The notes: a model not told the origin generated them from the letters alone. Counted from the stretch's first letter, positions 24,291-32,793 are shown. The stretch: DNA of 64,000 bases from Bradyrhizobium sp. MOS003 (GCF_003020125.1 NZ_PYFW01000001.1:1488001-1552000); one strand, 5' to 3'. A program made the numbers and translations.

Positions 24291-25979
24291 TCAGCCGGCG
24301 AACGTACTGGCTACGATAATCGGACCGAGCACGGTCAGGACGACGTTACCGACCGCGTAGGGCACGGCGACTCCGAGTACCGGCGTCTGGCTCTCGGCGA
24401 CCTCGCAGGCGCCGGTCACGGCGGCGTCGACCGTCATCGCGCCGGCCAGTGCGCCGCAAATAATGACCGGATTCATGTGCAGCATGCGATGGGCAAAAAG
24501 GGTCGTCAACATAAGCGGCACTAGGGTGACGACGAGACCCATGCCGACCAGCAGCATGCCATGCGACTGGATCGCGACCCAGGCCGCATGGCCGTTGCCG
24601 AGGCCGATCGCCGCGATGAAGCCGCCGAGTCCGAGATCGCTCAGCGTCTGCTGCGCCGCGGGCGGCATTGCGCCCATCGTGGGACGCCGTGAGCGCAGCC
24701 AGCCGCAGAATAGCCCTGCAATCAGGGCGCCGCCACCGCCGCCCAGCGTCAACGGCACCGACCCGATTTTGACGCTGGCGAGACCAGCGAGCAGGCCCAC
24801 AGCAATGCCGGCGGCCAGGAATGCAACGTCGGTGCGATCTTCGGAGCGCAAGATTTGTCCGATCACCTTTGCGGCACGCTCGATGTTGCGAGTGCTGCCG
24901 ACCAGCGTCATGACGTCGCCAACATAGACACGGGTGTCCGCGCTCAATGGGACTTGCCGTCCCATCCGCGTTAATGTGCGAAGGAAGATGCCGCGCGCAT
25001 TGTCGCCGACGCGCTCAGCCACGTCCTTGACGGAGCGGCCATGGAGCTTGCGATTATCGACGAGGACATCAATCACGTTGCCCGGAAGCGCCTTCAGGAT
25101 CTCGTCGGCATCGATCTCGGCGCCAATGATCGGTTTTGCAGCGACGAGGGCAGCGGTTCGTCCCGCGATGACGACGTCGTCGCCTGCTTGAAGAACTGTG
25201 TCGGCATGCGGCTCGACATCGGCGCCCTGACGCACGATCCGCTCGACCACGCTACGGCTGCCGATCTCGCCTTCGACGGCGCCGACAGTCCGCCCGGCCG
25301 CGACCGACACCCGATAGGCACGCGCCTGGAACTTTCGATAATGCAGATTTTCAGTCTGTGGCGGGCTCCCCCCCGCTAGTTCCGCCTCGAGCTTTGCGGC
25401 TTCCGCCTTCAAATCGATCCGCATCAGCTTCGGCGCAACAAACGGCACGTACAGGAGTGTGAGGATATAGCCGAGAACGTAGGTGACCGCGTAACCGGCG
25501 GCAATGTTCGCGTTCTGCTGCTCCAGCACGTCTTTGGCGAGCCCGAGCTGGGACAGCGCGCCAGACGCCGTGCCGATGACGGAGGATTGCGTCAGGGCTC
25601 CCGCAGCAAGACCAGAAGCGGTGCCGGGACCAAGAGCGAACGCATTCGCGAACAGGAGCACGATAATGAGGCCGGTGCCACCGAGCACCAGCGCGAGTGC
25701 AACCTGCGCTAAAGTCCGAATGCTCAGCGAGGCGAAGAACTCGGGTCCGGACCGGTAGCCGATCGTAAAGACGAACAGGCTAAAAAGAATAACCCTGAGC
25801 AGAGACGGAAATGTGAAGGTGCCGAGCTGTCCGATCAGCACGGCCACGATGAGCGTGCACGCCGTGGTGCCGATCGAAAAGCCGAAGATCCGGACGCGGC
25901 CGAGAATGGTGCCGAGCGCGATCGACAGCAACAGGAAGATTTCCGGAGCGGTGGAGATGATCCACCTGACGGTGTTCAT
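24291..25979 (-). CDS. Aspartate:alanine exchanger family (AspT/YidE-like) transporter
   Basis: A 562-residue membrane protein: about five helices at the start (APEIFLLLSIALGTILGRVR onward), two cytoplasmic TrkA-C (RCK-C) domains in the middle (VVERIVRQGADVEPHADTVL and DVAERVGDNARGIFLRTL with DTRVYVGDVMTLVGS), then a second helical block with GAMTVDAAVTGACE and AVPYAVGNVVLTVLGPIIVA. This layout defines the AspT family, which swaps aspartate and alanine or related dicarboxylates and can yield proton motive force. The ATG at 25979 has GGAGGG upstream. A FixK-type box lies 55 bases before it, so it is probably expressed at low oxygen. Confidence 0.9.
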   Translation of the reverse strand: MNTVRWIISTAPEIFLLLSIALGTILGRVRIFGFSIGTTACTLIVAVLIGQLGTFTFPSLLRVILFSLFVFTIGYRSGPEFFASLSIRTLAQVALALVLGGTGLIIVLLFANAFALGPGTASGLAAGALTQSSVIGTASGALSQLGLAKDVLEQQNANIAAGYAVTYVLGYILTLLYVPFVAPKLMRIDLKAEAAKLEAELAGGSPPQTENLHYRKFQARAYRVSVAAGRTVGAVEGEIGSRSVVERIVRQGADVEPHADTVLQAGDDVVIAGRTAALVAAKPIIGAEIDADEILKALPGNVIDVLVDNRKLHGRSVKDVAERVGDNARGIFLRTLTRMGRQVPLSADTRVYVGDVMTLVGSTRNIERAAKVIGQILRSEDRTDVAFLAAGIAVGLLAGLASVKIGSVPLTLGGGGGALIAGLFCGWLRSRRPTMGAMPPAAQQTLSDLGLGGFIAAIGLGNGHAAWVAIQSHGMLLVGMGLVVTLVPLMLTTLFAHRMLHMNPVIICGALAGAMTVDAAVTGACEVAESQTPVLGVAVPYAVGNVVLTVLGPIIVASTFAG

Positions 25980-26033
25980 GGCGCATGCCCTCCAGCAATT
26001 TACGCAAATCTTGTTCGTGAAACCTGGCGACGT

Positions 26034-26047
26034 TTGATCCAGATCAA
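26034..26047 (-). promoter_or_regulatory. FixK/FNR-type box TTGATCCAGATCAA
   Basis: Perfect match 55 bases before the AspT-like transporter start at 25979. Confidence 0.8.
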
Positions 26048-26608
26048 TCCTCGCCAATAGCAACGTGCCGCCTTGGGACGCTGGCATGGGAGCTAACGCT
26101 TCGGATATGAAGACGATGGATTTCGCCACCGCCTCGTCGACGCGCCGCGACGAAACGGGGTTAGTTGCGCTGTTGCTTGCCCTGGCCAGTGGCTATCTGA
26201 CGCCTGTACCCGGATCGTCCACGGCGTGATGGCGAACTGGAGCAACTGATCCGGCACCCGAGATGCAGCATCAGCCTCCAAGAGAACCGATAAGGATCGG
26301 GAGATAGCCATCTCCAAGGACACCAAGCCGACACAGAAGCGCATCGATCAGCTTTTTTACCGGGCCCCGAGGGCGAGCCGACGACTGGCATGACCTCGTG
26401 GGCGCCCCAAACGGCGTGAGTCCGTGGCGGTGATCGCCTGAGATATGAGACTGCCTGGTCGACGTCCCCGTGACAGAAGAATTTCATGGCTGCTCCGGCC
26501 TGCAATTGTTGGTGGCCTTGCACGAGGCGGCCAGCTCCAGAGACGCAGCGAGCTCACACAAGGCTGTCGGAACACCCGGGCAAGCCGCGCCAACGAACGG
26601 ACACTCGT
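26048..26608. other. Stretch with no convincing gene
   Basis: About 560 bases between two FixK-type boxes. Reverse-strand frames of 83 and 120 codons overlap each other and match nothing I know; the stretch MKFFCHGDVDQAVSYLRR in one of them looks protein-like but has no ribosome site. Confidence 0.4.
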
Positions 26609-26622
26609 TTGATCTAGGTCAA
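26609..26622 (+). promoter_or_regulatory. FixK/FNR-type box TTGATCTAGGTCAA
   Basis: Consensus match 71 bases before the secreted protein gene at 26693. Confidence 0.75.
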
Positions 26623-26692
26623 CGTCAGCGAGCTCACGCCCCTCAGCATTGCAGCGGCGCCCGTTGTCAGCAGCGCCAGAGGAGGTTTCGCC

Positions 26693-26956
26693 ATGTATCC
26701 GAGGAAACGCCTTTCGAACAAGTCAGCGACAGTTGCCGGAATTGCCGCGAGCGTCCTGTTGGGGCTTGCAGGTCTCACGCTCAATCCAACGCCCGCAAAG
26801 GCGGTCGTGTATTGCCAGTATGTTGAATATCCGGCGGGGTGCGTTGCCCGGGCCGGCGTCGTGCTCAGGCCTCGTCCAGTGGCGCGCGCTGCCGTCCGTC
26901 ATAACGCCGGGGGCAACGCAAACGGCGGCGTCAATCGCGTTGGCGCGCGGCGGTGA
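26693..26956 (+). CDS. Small secreted protein of unknown function (87 aa)
   Basis: A signal peptide (SATVAGIAASVLLGLAGLTL, cleavage near AKA) followed by VVYCQYVEYPAGCVARAGVV, with two cysteines nine residues apart that can form a disulfide, and a basic Arg/Asn/Gly tail. The ATG at 26693 has AGGAGG upstream. The VYCQY..YPAGCV.R motif looks like that of small proteins common in Bradyrhizobium. A FixK-type box is 71 bases upstream. Probably a periplasmic or surface protein; no function known to me. Confidence 0.7.
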   Translation: MYPRKRLSNKSATVAGIAASVLLGLAGLTLNPTPAKAVVYCQYVEYPAGCVARAGVVLRPRPVARAAVRHNAGGNANGGVNRVGARR

Positions 26957-27146
26957 GGACATTTGCTTCAGATCGCGAGCCCTGTGGCAATGAGCATGTC
27001 GGTTCGTGGCTCTTTTTCAGACATGCCCTATCTCGCCGACGATGTCCTTAATAGGGTCAACAGCGGACTTGGCGGCAAGCGCTGAGTGGAGTGCAAACGC
27101 TGCCAAGCGTTTGCCCGTCCATCGTCGCCAAGCGCATGCCTTCCGG

Positions 27147-27160
27147 TTGATTTAGATCAA
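27147..27160 (+). promoter_or_regulatory. FixK/FNR-type box TTGATTTAGATCAA
   Basis: Perfect half-sites 60 bases before the Arg-repeat gene at 27220; the decayed inverted copy at 15071 retains it with one mismatch. Confidence 0.8.
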
Positions 27161-27219
27161 TAGCCACGCTCGGAAATTTGGGCGACTCGCAAGAGGGCGG
27201 GAAACCGGGAGTTCGAGAT

Positions 27220-27549
27220 ATGGGTAAACGTTTGGAATCGATGGTCAGCCGTCGAAGCGCCCTTGCCATTTGTGGATACGCAGCCGTGTTCGGACTCGTG
27301 GCCTCGCCTGCAATTCTAATGGTGTCAGATGCTGGCGCGCAGACCTCGACCCCACCGACCACGCCCGCCGCGCCTTCCACTGCGACGCCGCAGTCGGGTA
27401 CGGAGCGGCGTCAGGAACGGCGCACGGGGCGCACCGAACGACGTCAGGATCGACGGACAGGGCGAACAGAACGGCGTCAGGAGCGACGGACGGGGCGCAC
27501 GGAGCGGCGCGAAGAGCGGCATGACGGTGCTGCCGAACAGAAAAAGTAG
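27220..27549 (+). CDS. Exported Arg-rich repeat protein, intact copy (109 aa)
   Basis: A paired-arginine signal (VSRRSALAICGYAAVFGLVA) with likely cleavage near AGAQ, a Pro/Thr linker (TSTPPTTPAAPSTATP), then an 11-residue repeat RRQERRTGRTE in three full copies, ending RREERHDGAAEQKK. The repeats give a highly basic, disordered or single-helix region. Start: ATG at 27220 behind GGGAGTTCGAGAT. The gene lies 47 bases before the RVGRPLTP-family gene at 27597, and the two form a unit duplicated in inverted, decayed form at 14499-15012. A FixK-type box lies 60 bases upstream. No known function. Confidence 0.75.
   Translation: MGKRLESMVSRRSALAICGYAAVFGLVASPAILMVSDAGAQTSTPPTTPAAPSTATPQSGTERRQERRTGRTERRQDRRTGRTERRQERRTGRTERREERHDGAAEQKK
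27403..27516 (+). repeat. 33-base tandem repeat coding for RRQERRTGRTE
   Basis: About three and a half copies of an 11-codon unit inside the gene at 27220. Codon choice differs between copies (CGG/CGA/CGC for Arg), so selection seems to keep the peptide rather than the DNA. Confidence 0.65.
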
Positions 27550-27596
27550 CCGCGCGTCCACCAGCACGCCTCAAGAAACCAATTGGGAGCAAGAAC

Positions 27597-27887
27597 ATGA
27601 AAAGTTCAACAGTGCTCGGCGCCGCCCTCGGTGCAGCGATGTTGTGCTTGGCGCCCGTGTCGTTTCACCGGTCGCCGGAAGGGACTGTCGTTATCTCCGT
27701 CGACAAAGCTGACGCTCGTGTCGGTCGTCCTCTCACACCTGGCAGCGTTGCGGGGGTTAATAGGCGAGTACATCGGCGCGCGTACTATGGAGCTGCGGTG
27801 GGTGCAGCTGCCGTCGGAGCAGCGGCCACGGGAGCGTACTATCACCGCCGTCAATGCGGCTACTATCCGTATCCCCCGTGTTATTGA
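27597..27887 (+). CDS. RVGRPLTP-family secreted protein, intact copy (96 aa)
   Basis: Starts MKSSTVLGAALGAAMLCLAP, a membrane-targeting segment, then VISVDKADARVGRPLTPGSV, GVNRRVHRRAYYGAAVGAAA, a Gly/Ala run and the ending CGYYPYPPCY. The ARVGRPLTP.SVAGV.RR motif links it to the protein at 8445 and the broken copy at 14499. The first hydrophobic segment may stay as an anchor, because no classical cleavage motif follows at once. Probably transcribed with the Arg-repeat gene just upstream. Function unknown. Confidence 0.7.
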   Translation: MKSSTVLGAALGAAMLCLAPVSFHRSPEGTVVISVDKADARVGRPLTPGSVAGVNRRVHRRAYYGAAVGAAAVGAAATGAYYHRRQCGYYPYPPCY

Positions 27888-28862
27888 GAGCGACGCAGCC
27901 GACCTGATGGCCGGTGCACTGCCGCGCACCGTCGGGGACGCGTTGCAGGGCGCGTCTGCGTCGGCGTTCAACCGAAGTCGGTGCCGCATTGTTGAAAGAT
28001 GTAGCCGCCACAATTGCGGCAAGGGACTCAGCTACTGATTCGCACGGTAATCCAGCGTTCGTGGGCTTGTCCAACGATCCCTTAGAACTCACACCTGGGT
28101 AGGCCAACGATGGTGGTGCAAGGGCGCTTGGTCCCCATCCCGGCGCCCTTGTACTGAGGCTCTATGCTCCGCGCTAGACGCGCCACACGCCTTTGCGAAA
28201 GCCGCCGACAAAATGATCGGATACGTCCGATGGCGGAAAGTAAGCGCCGTCCTTGCCGAAGTGGCGTGCATGAACTCCAACGTCGGAGTTCGCATGTCGG
28301 GCCCAGTGCAGAGACTAAGCGAGTTCATCTTGCGCTTGCTGGTCCGATGCGGAGAAGTTTGCCGACGGGCAGCGTCTCGACGACCGCCGGTTCACCGCCG
28401 CCTGCAACGACTTAAGCCAAGCACGCTGCTGGTCGCGGACGACACGCCACGCGGTGCGGCGGGTTAGCGAGGAGCGCTAGTCTAAGTGTCGCGGACTCCA
28501 CCTTCACCCTCGTCCGCGGAAACGCGGGCGAGTGTGGATGCTGATCGAAAAGTGACCCCCATCGGCCTCTTCGGGACCCCTTCAAGTCACTGATTGTATT
28601 TGAATCTGATTGATCGGAGCCCACGCCGATCAAGGTCGAGACCCCTCGCCGAAACACAGCCGTCATCACGCGGCGACCGCCTCAACCGCCCGGCAACATC
28701 GCGCATCAACCGTGAATCAACTTAACAGGCTGGACTGGCCTCTTTGAGGATTGACCAAGGCAGACGATCGCGCGATTCTGCGGCGCTGATCCGCTGCAGT
28801 AGTCCACATTGTAGTCGTCAGTGTAGTCCGTAACCCGCCGGCTCGCGTTGTTTTTGCAAGGA
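27888..28862. other. Long stretch with no convincing gene
   Basis: Nearly 1 kb of irregular frames and no recognisable product. It contains a perfect inverted repeat TTGATCGG-N8-CCGATCAA at 28610-28633. It borders the putative attachment-site-like repeat and integrase, so it may be scar DNA from island insertion and loss. Confidence 0.45.
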
Positions 28863-28914
28863 AATTGGCGGATAGGGCTTAATTGGTCCGAGAGTCCCTC
28901 CCTCTCCGCCAATT
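28863..28914. repeat. Inverted repeat resembling a tRNA-Ser 3' end; candidate attachment site
   Basis: AATTGGCGGA at 28863-28872 pairs perfectly with TCCGCCAATT at 28905-28914, extended by AGGG/CCCT after one mismatch. The right half, TCCCTCCCTCTCCGCCA, equals the usual last bases of bacterial tRNA-Ser genes (T-arm end, acceptor stem, CCA). No complete tRNA is present. An integrase gene starts 84 bases away, the usual layout next to an attachment site. Confidence 0.5.
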
Positions 28915-28997
28915 AGCTCGCACCCCAATTCGCAGTCCTAAGGGCCCTTAAAGCCCCGTTTCACGCAGGTCCGACGCCCCAAACTAAGGCGTGACGC

Positions 28998-30086
28998 GTG
29001 ACTGTACCGGGACCTGTACCAGCAAAAGTATCAGCGAAGAGGCGAGCCGCCGGCGCGCGCGTCGGCGGCTCGCGGCCGCCGCGGCACCTGACCGGCGACC
29101 CCTCCGGCTGGCGCTTCCAGCTGCGGCTGTCCCCGCAATTCTTCAAGAACGGTATTGCGGGTGGATCCCGACTTTCCGGCGCCGCCCCTATGGTCAGGGC
29201 TCAGTTGGGCCCGCGCAGCCGCCGCGAGGCCCAACGCCTGGCGGCGCAGCTTGCGACCCTTTGCCAGACCATCAGCAGCTTCGCGGCAGAGATGTGGAAG
29301 GGGATATCGATGGACGCGTCGCGGATCGACGACAGGCGGAACGAGCTGGTCCAGCACACGGTGGCGGCGTGCCAGAACGCCATCAGCCGCGCCCTGGAGC
29401 ATCCGGCCCAGGCGATCGGGCTGGCGCGCGGTCTCGAGGCGGCGCTGAGCACGCTGCAGCTCGTCGGGCGGGAAGTCGAAAGGGGCGAGGCGGGGATCGC
29501 CGCCGTGACCTCCAACGCGGAAGCCCTGACGCGCTCCGCGCTGACCGATGTCCTGAAGCTCGCCTCCGCGCCCGAAGAGGCGCTCGCGGCGCTCGCCGCC
29601 GTCGATCAGGTTGCTCCGTCGTTCGAGCCGATGACCGCGACCGCGGCGTCCACACGGCCGGCCGGCACGCCGGGCCTGCCGCTCTTCGGCGCGATCTCGC
29701 AAGCCTACATCGACATGCGCATCGCGCGAGACGGCGTGGATCACCCCGAAATCCCGCGCCTCGTCCTGCGCCGCCAAGTCTTCATCGACCTGGTCGGCGA
29801 CCGCACGCCCGACAAGTACTTCCCGAGCGACCTGCAGGCCTTCGTCAACAAGATGCAGCACTTCCCCGCCAACGTGATCAAGCGGTCGGACTTCGCCGGC
29901 ATGACGACGCAACAGATCCTTGAATCCAACAAGGGCTTCGCGATCGCCTATTTGCCGACGAGAGCACCAGCCGAGGCCTGCCTGGAGGCATCAAGGAAGA
30001 CGCAGGCATCCGGAGACCGGGTACGCGAGGCTAGGCGGGCACCTTCAGAGAATCGAGACGCTTCCGGAGAAATGCCAGCACCATGA
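28998..30086 (+). pseudogene. Tyrosine site-specific integrase, N-terminal part only
   Basis: The first 310 residues or so look like the DNA-binding and core-binding part of a bradyrhizobial phage-type integrase: DPSGWRFQLRLSPQFF, RAQLGPRSRREAQRLAAQLA, ISQAYIDMRIARDGVDHPEI and FIDLVGDRTPDKYFPSDLQA. After SDFAGMTTQQILESNKG the similarity ends and the C-terminal catalytic domain (R..HxxR..Y) is absent; the last 45 codons overlap the reverse-strand topoisomerase. Start is a GTG at 28998. It cannot recombine DNA, so the island it served is fixed. Confidence 0.7.
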
Positions 30087-31133
30087 TCTCGTCGGAAGTA
30101 AGCTTGGCGTACTGGCGCTTGAACTTCTGCGCGATCTTGGCATCAATCATCTTCACGAGGTTACCGGACATGTAGGCGTTCAGGACTTCCGGGTGCACGT
30201 AGCACTTGCGGCAGATGGCCGGTGTGTTGCCGAGCTGCTTCGCGACGCTTTCGATCGCGGCGACGACGTTGCGCTTCGCCTCGGCCTGGCTATCGTACTT
30301 CTTGAATTCGGCAAGCGCCAACGCCGCCAGAACGGTTCCCGCCCAAGTCCGAAAATCCTTGGCGCTGAAGTCCTCGCCCGTGATGTCCTTGATGTAGGCG
30401 TTGACGTCGCCAGAATCGACGGTGCGGGGCTGTCCGTCGTCGTCCAGGTACTTGAAGAGCTCATGTCCCGGGATCTCCGCGCAGCGCTTCACGATCGCGG
30501 CTATCCGCTTGTCCTCGACGCGAAGCTTCCATTGTTTGCCCGACTTGCCCGTGAAGTCGAACCGAAGGACGCCGCGCCCGACCTCGACGTGCTTGCGGCG
30601 CATGGTCGTGAGCCCGTAAGACTTGTTTTTCTCGGCATATTCGGCATTGCCGACCCGGATCAATGTCTTCTCCAGAAGACTAACGATCGTGGCCAGCACC
30701 TTCTCGCGCGGCAGTCCGTCCCGCTTCATGTCGGCGGCGACCCGTTCCCGCAGCGCGGGCAGCGCGGCAGCGAACAGGATGATATGCTCATACTTGTTCT
30801 GGTCTCGTAGCTCGCGCCATTTCGGAGGTAGCGGTACTGCTTGCGACCCCGCGCATCGAGCCCGGTTGCCTGGATGTGGCCGTTCGACGACGGGCAGATC
30901 CACACGGACTCGTAGGCCGGCGGGATGCCGATAGATTTGATGCGTCGGATGACGGCGGCATCGGTGATGCGCTTGCCATCCTTGTCGTAGTAGCTGAAGC
31001 TGGTTCCAGTCTGCTTGCGCGTGTACCCCGGCGCGGAGTCGCTGACGTACCGGAGGCCTTCTTCCGCGATGGTGGCCGCGACCTCGGCGGTGCGATCCAG
31101 AACCTCTTCTTCGTTGCTGGCTTGTCGGAGCAT
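30031..31133 (-). pseudogene. DNA topoisomerase IB (poxvirus-like), single frameshift
   Basis: Type IB enzymes relax supercoils through a 3'-phosphotyrosine. The start MLRQASNEEEVLDRTAEVAA and GYTRKQTGTSFSYYDKDGKR lie in one frame up to GLDARGRKQYRY; from KWRELRDQNKYEHI onward the other frame continues to the end, with FKYLDDDGQPRTVDSGDVNA, DFRTWAGT and the catalytic tyrosine region CRKCYVHPEVL. Comparison shows one missing base near 30835-30840, where a His codon after RY is expected. All catalytic residues I can place are present, so a sequencing indel would explain it equally well. Expected full length about 365 residues. Confidence 0.8.
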
Positions 31134-31393
31134 GGGCCGGCCCCCTCGGAAGCACCCGGGGATCGAGGCTCCACTCTTTCTCAAGGGATGATGACACCTG
31201 TTGGTTCCGCTCTGAGGTCGAACGCGGGGTTCTGGATCAGTGGCCCTCCAGAATAGCGGGACCTCAGATGGCGAGCCGGTCCGGTTCCTTTCGACAAGGC
31301 GCTGCGCAGTCGATGACGGCATGGTCTAGCTTCAGACAATCGCCACAAATTTCACCGACACGCTTCCCACAGTCAGTCTTCACGAAGGCCCCT

Positions 31394-32218
31394 ATGCCCC
31401 AGTATTCGCTCGATGCGTTGCGCCGGCGCTATGTCGTCGAGAAAAGACCGCTCGAGGCCGACGTCGAGCAGATCTTGCGGGCCGACGCCCGCGCGGGAGC
31501 CCGTGCCATCCTGGCTTCAATCGACAAGCGGCGCTCCGAAAACAGGTCCGAAGGGCAGCGCCTCCGTAAGATGTTCCGCTTCGAGACCTCTCTCTGGGAA
31601 AGCGGCCAACATGCCGTGGCAGGCGTGGACGAGGCCGGAATGAGCCCTCTCGCCGGGCCAGTCTCTGCTGGCGCCGTGATCCTGAAGCCCGGCACGCGGA
31701 TAATCGGAATCGACGACTCGAAAAAGCTCGATGCCGCCGCTCGCGAAGAACTCGCGAAGGAAATCAAGGAAAAGGCAGAGAGTTGGTGTGTAGCATTCGT
31801 CGAGGTCGAGGAGATCGACGAAATCAACATCTATTGGGCAGGCATCCAGGCGATGCAACGTGCGGTCCGGGGCCTAGGGTTGATGCCGCAGCACTTGCTG
31901 ATCGATGCGAAGCGGTTGAAGGAAATCGACATCCCTCAGCAGTCGATCATTAAAGGGGACGCCAAGTCCGCCAGCATTGCCGCCGCCTCCATCCTAGCGA
32001 AAGTCGAGCGCGACACGGTCATGCGGACACTCGACGTGCGTCACCCCGGCTACGGCTTCGCGGATCACAAGGGCTACCCGGTGCCGGCTCACTATGAGGC
32101 GCTCGCCAGGCTTGGTGCATGCGCAGCTCACCGGAGGTCGTTTGGACCTGTACGCAAAGCCCTCGGATTGCCGCCCCTGCCGCCGTGGCCTTCGGCATCC
32201 GAGCGCGCCGCCAGCTGA
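31394..32218 (+). CDS. rnhB: Ribonuclease HII with altered GRG motif
   Basis: RNase HII removes ribonucleotides and RNA primers embedded in DNA. The four catalytic acids are in place: Asp79 and Glu80 (GVDEAG), Asp171 (LLIDAKRL) and Asp189 (IKGDAKSAS), with SIAAASILAKVERD after them. The family's GRG motif right after DEA, which reads the ribose 2'-OH at the RNA-DNA junction, is GMS here (DEAGMSPLAGPVSAGAV). An N-terminal extension of about 70 residues (ILRADARAGARAILASIDKR) is also unusual. The ATG at 31394 was taken. This is probably an accessory paralogue with a changed substrate preference rather than the housekeeping enzyme. Confidence 0.8.
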   Translation: MPQYSLDALRRRYVVEKRPLEADVEQILRADARAGARAILASIDKRRSENRSEGQRLRKMFRFETSLWESGQHAVAGVDEAGMSPLAGPVSAGAVILKPGTRIIGIDDSKKLDAAAREELAKEIKEKAESWCVAFVEVEEIDEINIYWAGIQAMQRAVRGLGLMPQHLLIDAKRLKEIDIPQQSIIKGDAKSASIAAASILAKVERDTVMRTLDVRHPGYGFADHKGYPVPAHYEALARLGACAAHRRSFGPVRKALGLPPLPPWPSASERAAS

Positions 32219-32248
32219 ACTACAGGTCGTACTCTGCGTCTGGGGCCA

Positions 32249-32701
32249 TTATTTTCGCGACCACTTCTTTTCGCGAACGACGTCCTTGGCGTTTTTGTCG
32301 GACCTCAGGCCGAGATAGACCGGCTGGCGCAGCTCGCCCTTGCTGGTCCACTCCGCGAATTTCACTTCCGCGACCAAGGAAGGACGCACCCAGGTCGTAA
32401 CCCGCTCATTTTTCACCTTGCCAGGGAAGGGCGACTTGGCTGTCTTCAGCCTCACGAGCTTGCGGTGAAGCTCTTCGAGAACCTGGTGGCTGAAGCCGGT
32501 GCCGACGTGGCCAATGTACCGCCATGCATCGGCGTCGCGTACCGCCAGCACGAGGGCGCCGAAGAAGGGCCGGGTTCGCCTCGGCGCGGTGAAGCCGGCG
32601 ATCACTACCTCCTGCCGCTGCGCGGTCTTCACCTTCAGCCAATCGGCGGTCCGGCGTCCGGACGCGTAAAGGCCAGGACTACGAATTGCGGTACGAAGCA
32701 A
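32249..32701 (-). pseudogene. LigD ATP-dependent DNA ligase, C-terminal fragment
   Basis: Encodes the oligonucleotide-binding end of a LigD-type ligase: RRTADWLKVKTAQRQEVVIA, GFTAPRRTRPFFGALVLAV, IGHVGTGFSHQVLEELHRKL, WVRPSLVAEVKFAEWTSKGE and the final DVVREKKW. The nucleotidyl-transferase core with the Lys nucleophile is missing. The break coincides with the start of a DUF3606 fragment on the other strand, so a deletion or recombination joined two genes here. It is a counterpart of the Ku fragment at 3420. Confidence 0.85.
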
Positions 32702-32793
32702 AGAAGACTGGCCGCTCGGCCTCGGCGGTGAAGAAGGCCGTGAAGAAGGTCGGCAACAGCCGCAAGCGGGTCGAGAAACGTCTCGGCCGCTGA
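32668..32793 (+). pseudogene. DUF3606 small protein, N-terminally truncated
   Basis: KGQDYELRYEAKKTGRSASA then VKKAVKKVGNSRKRVEKRLG is the body of DUF3606 proteins (about 60 residues, function unknown, common in rhizobia). The usual start before GQDYE is missing; the upstream sequence belongs to the reverse-strand LigD fragment, and no start codon is in frame. Confidence 0.7.

Noticed and set aside
27403..27516. CRISPR array or other non-coding repeat
   Set aside because: The 33-base units are in frame within an exported-protein gene, vary at third codon positions and have no spacers.
28880..28914. A complete tRNA-Ser gene
   Set aside because: Only the last 17 bases match; the anticodon arm and 5' acceptor strand are absent, so it is listed as an attachment-site candidate only.
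29031..29912. Long reverse-strand and second forward frames over the integrase fragment
   Set aside because: High-GC shadow frames; only the frame from 28998 has integrase motifs.
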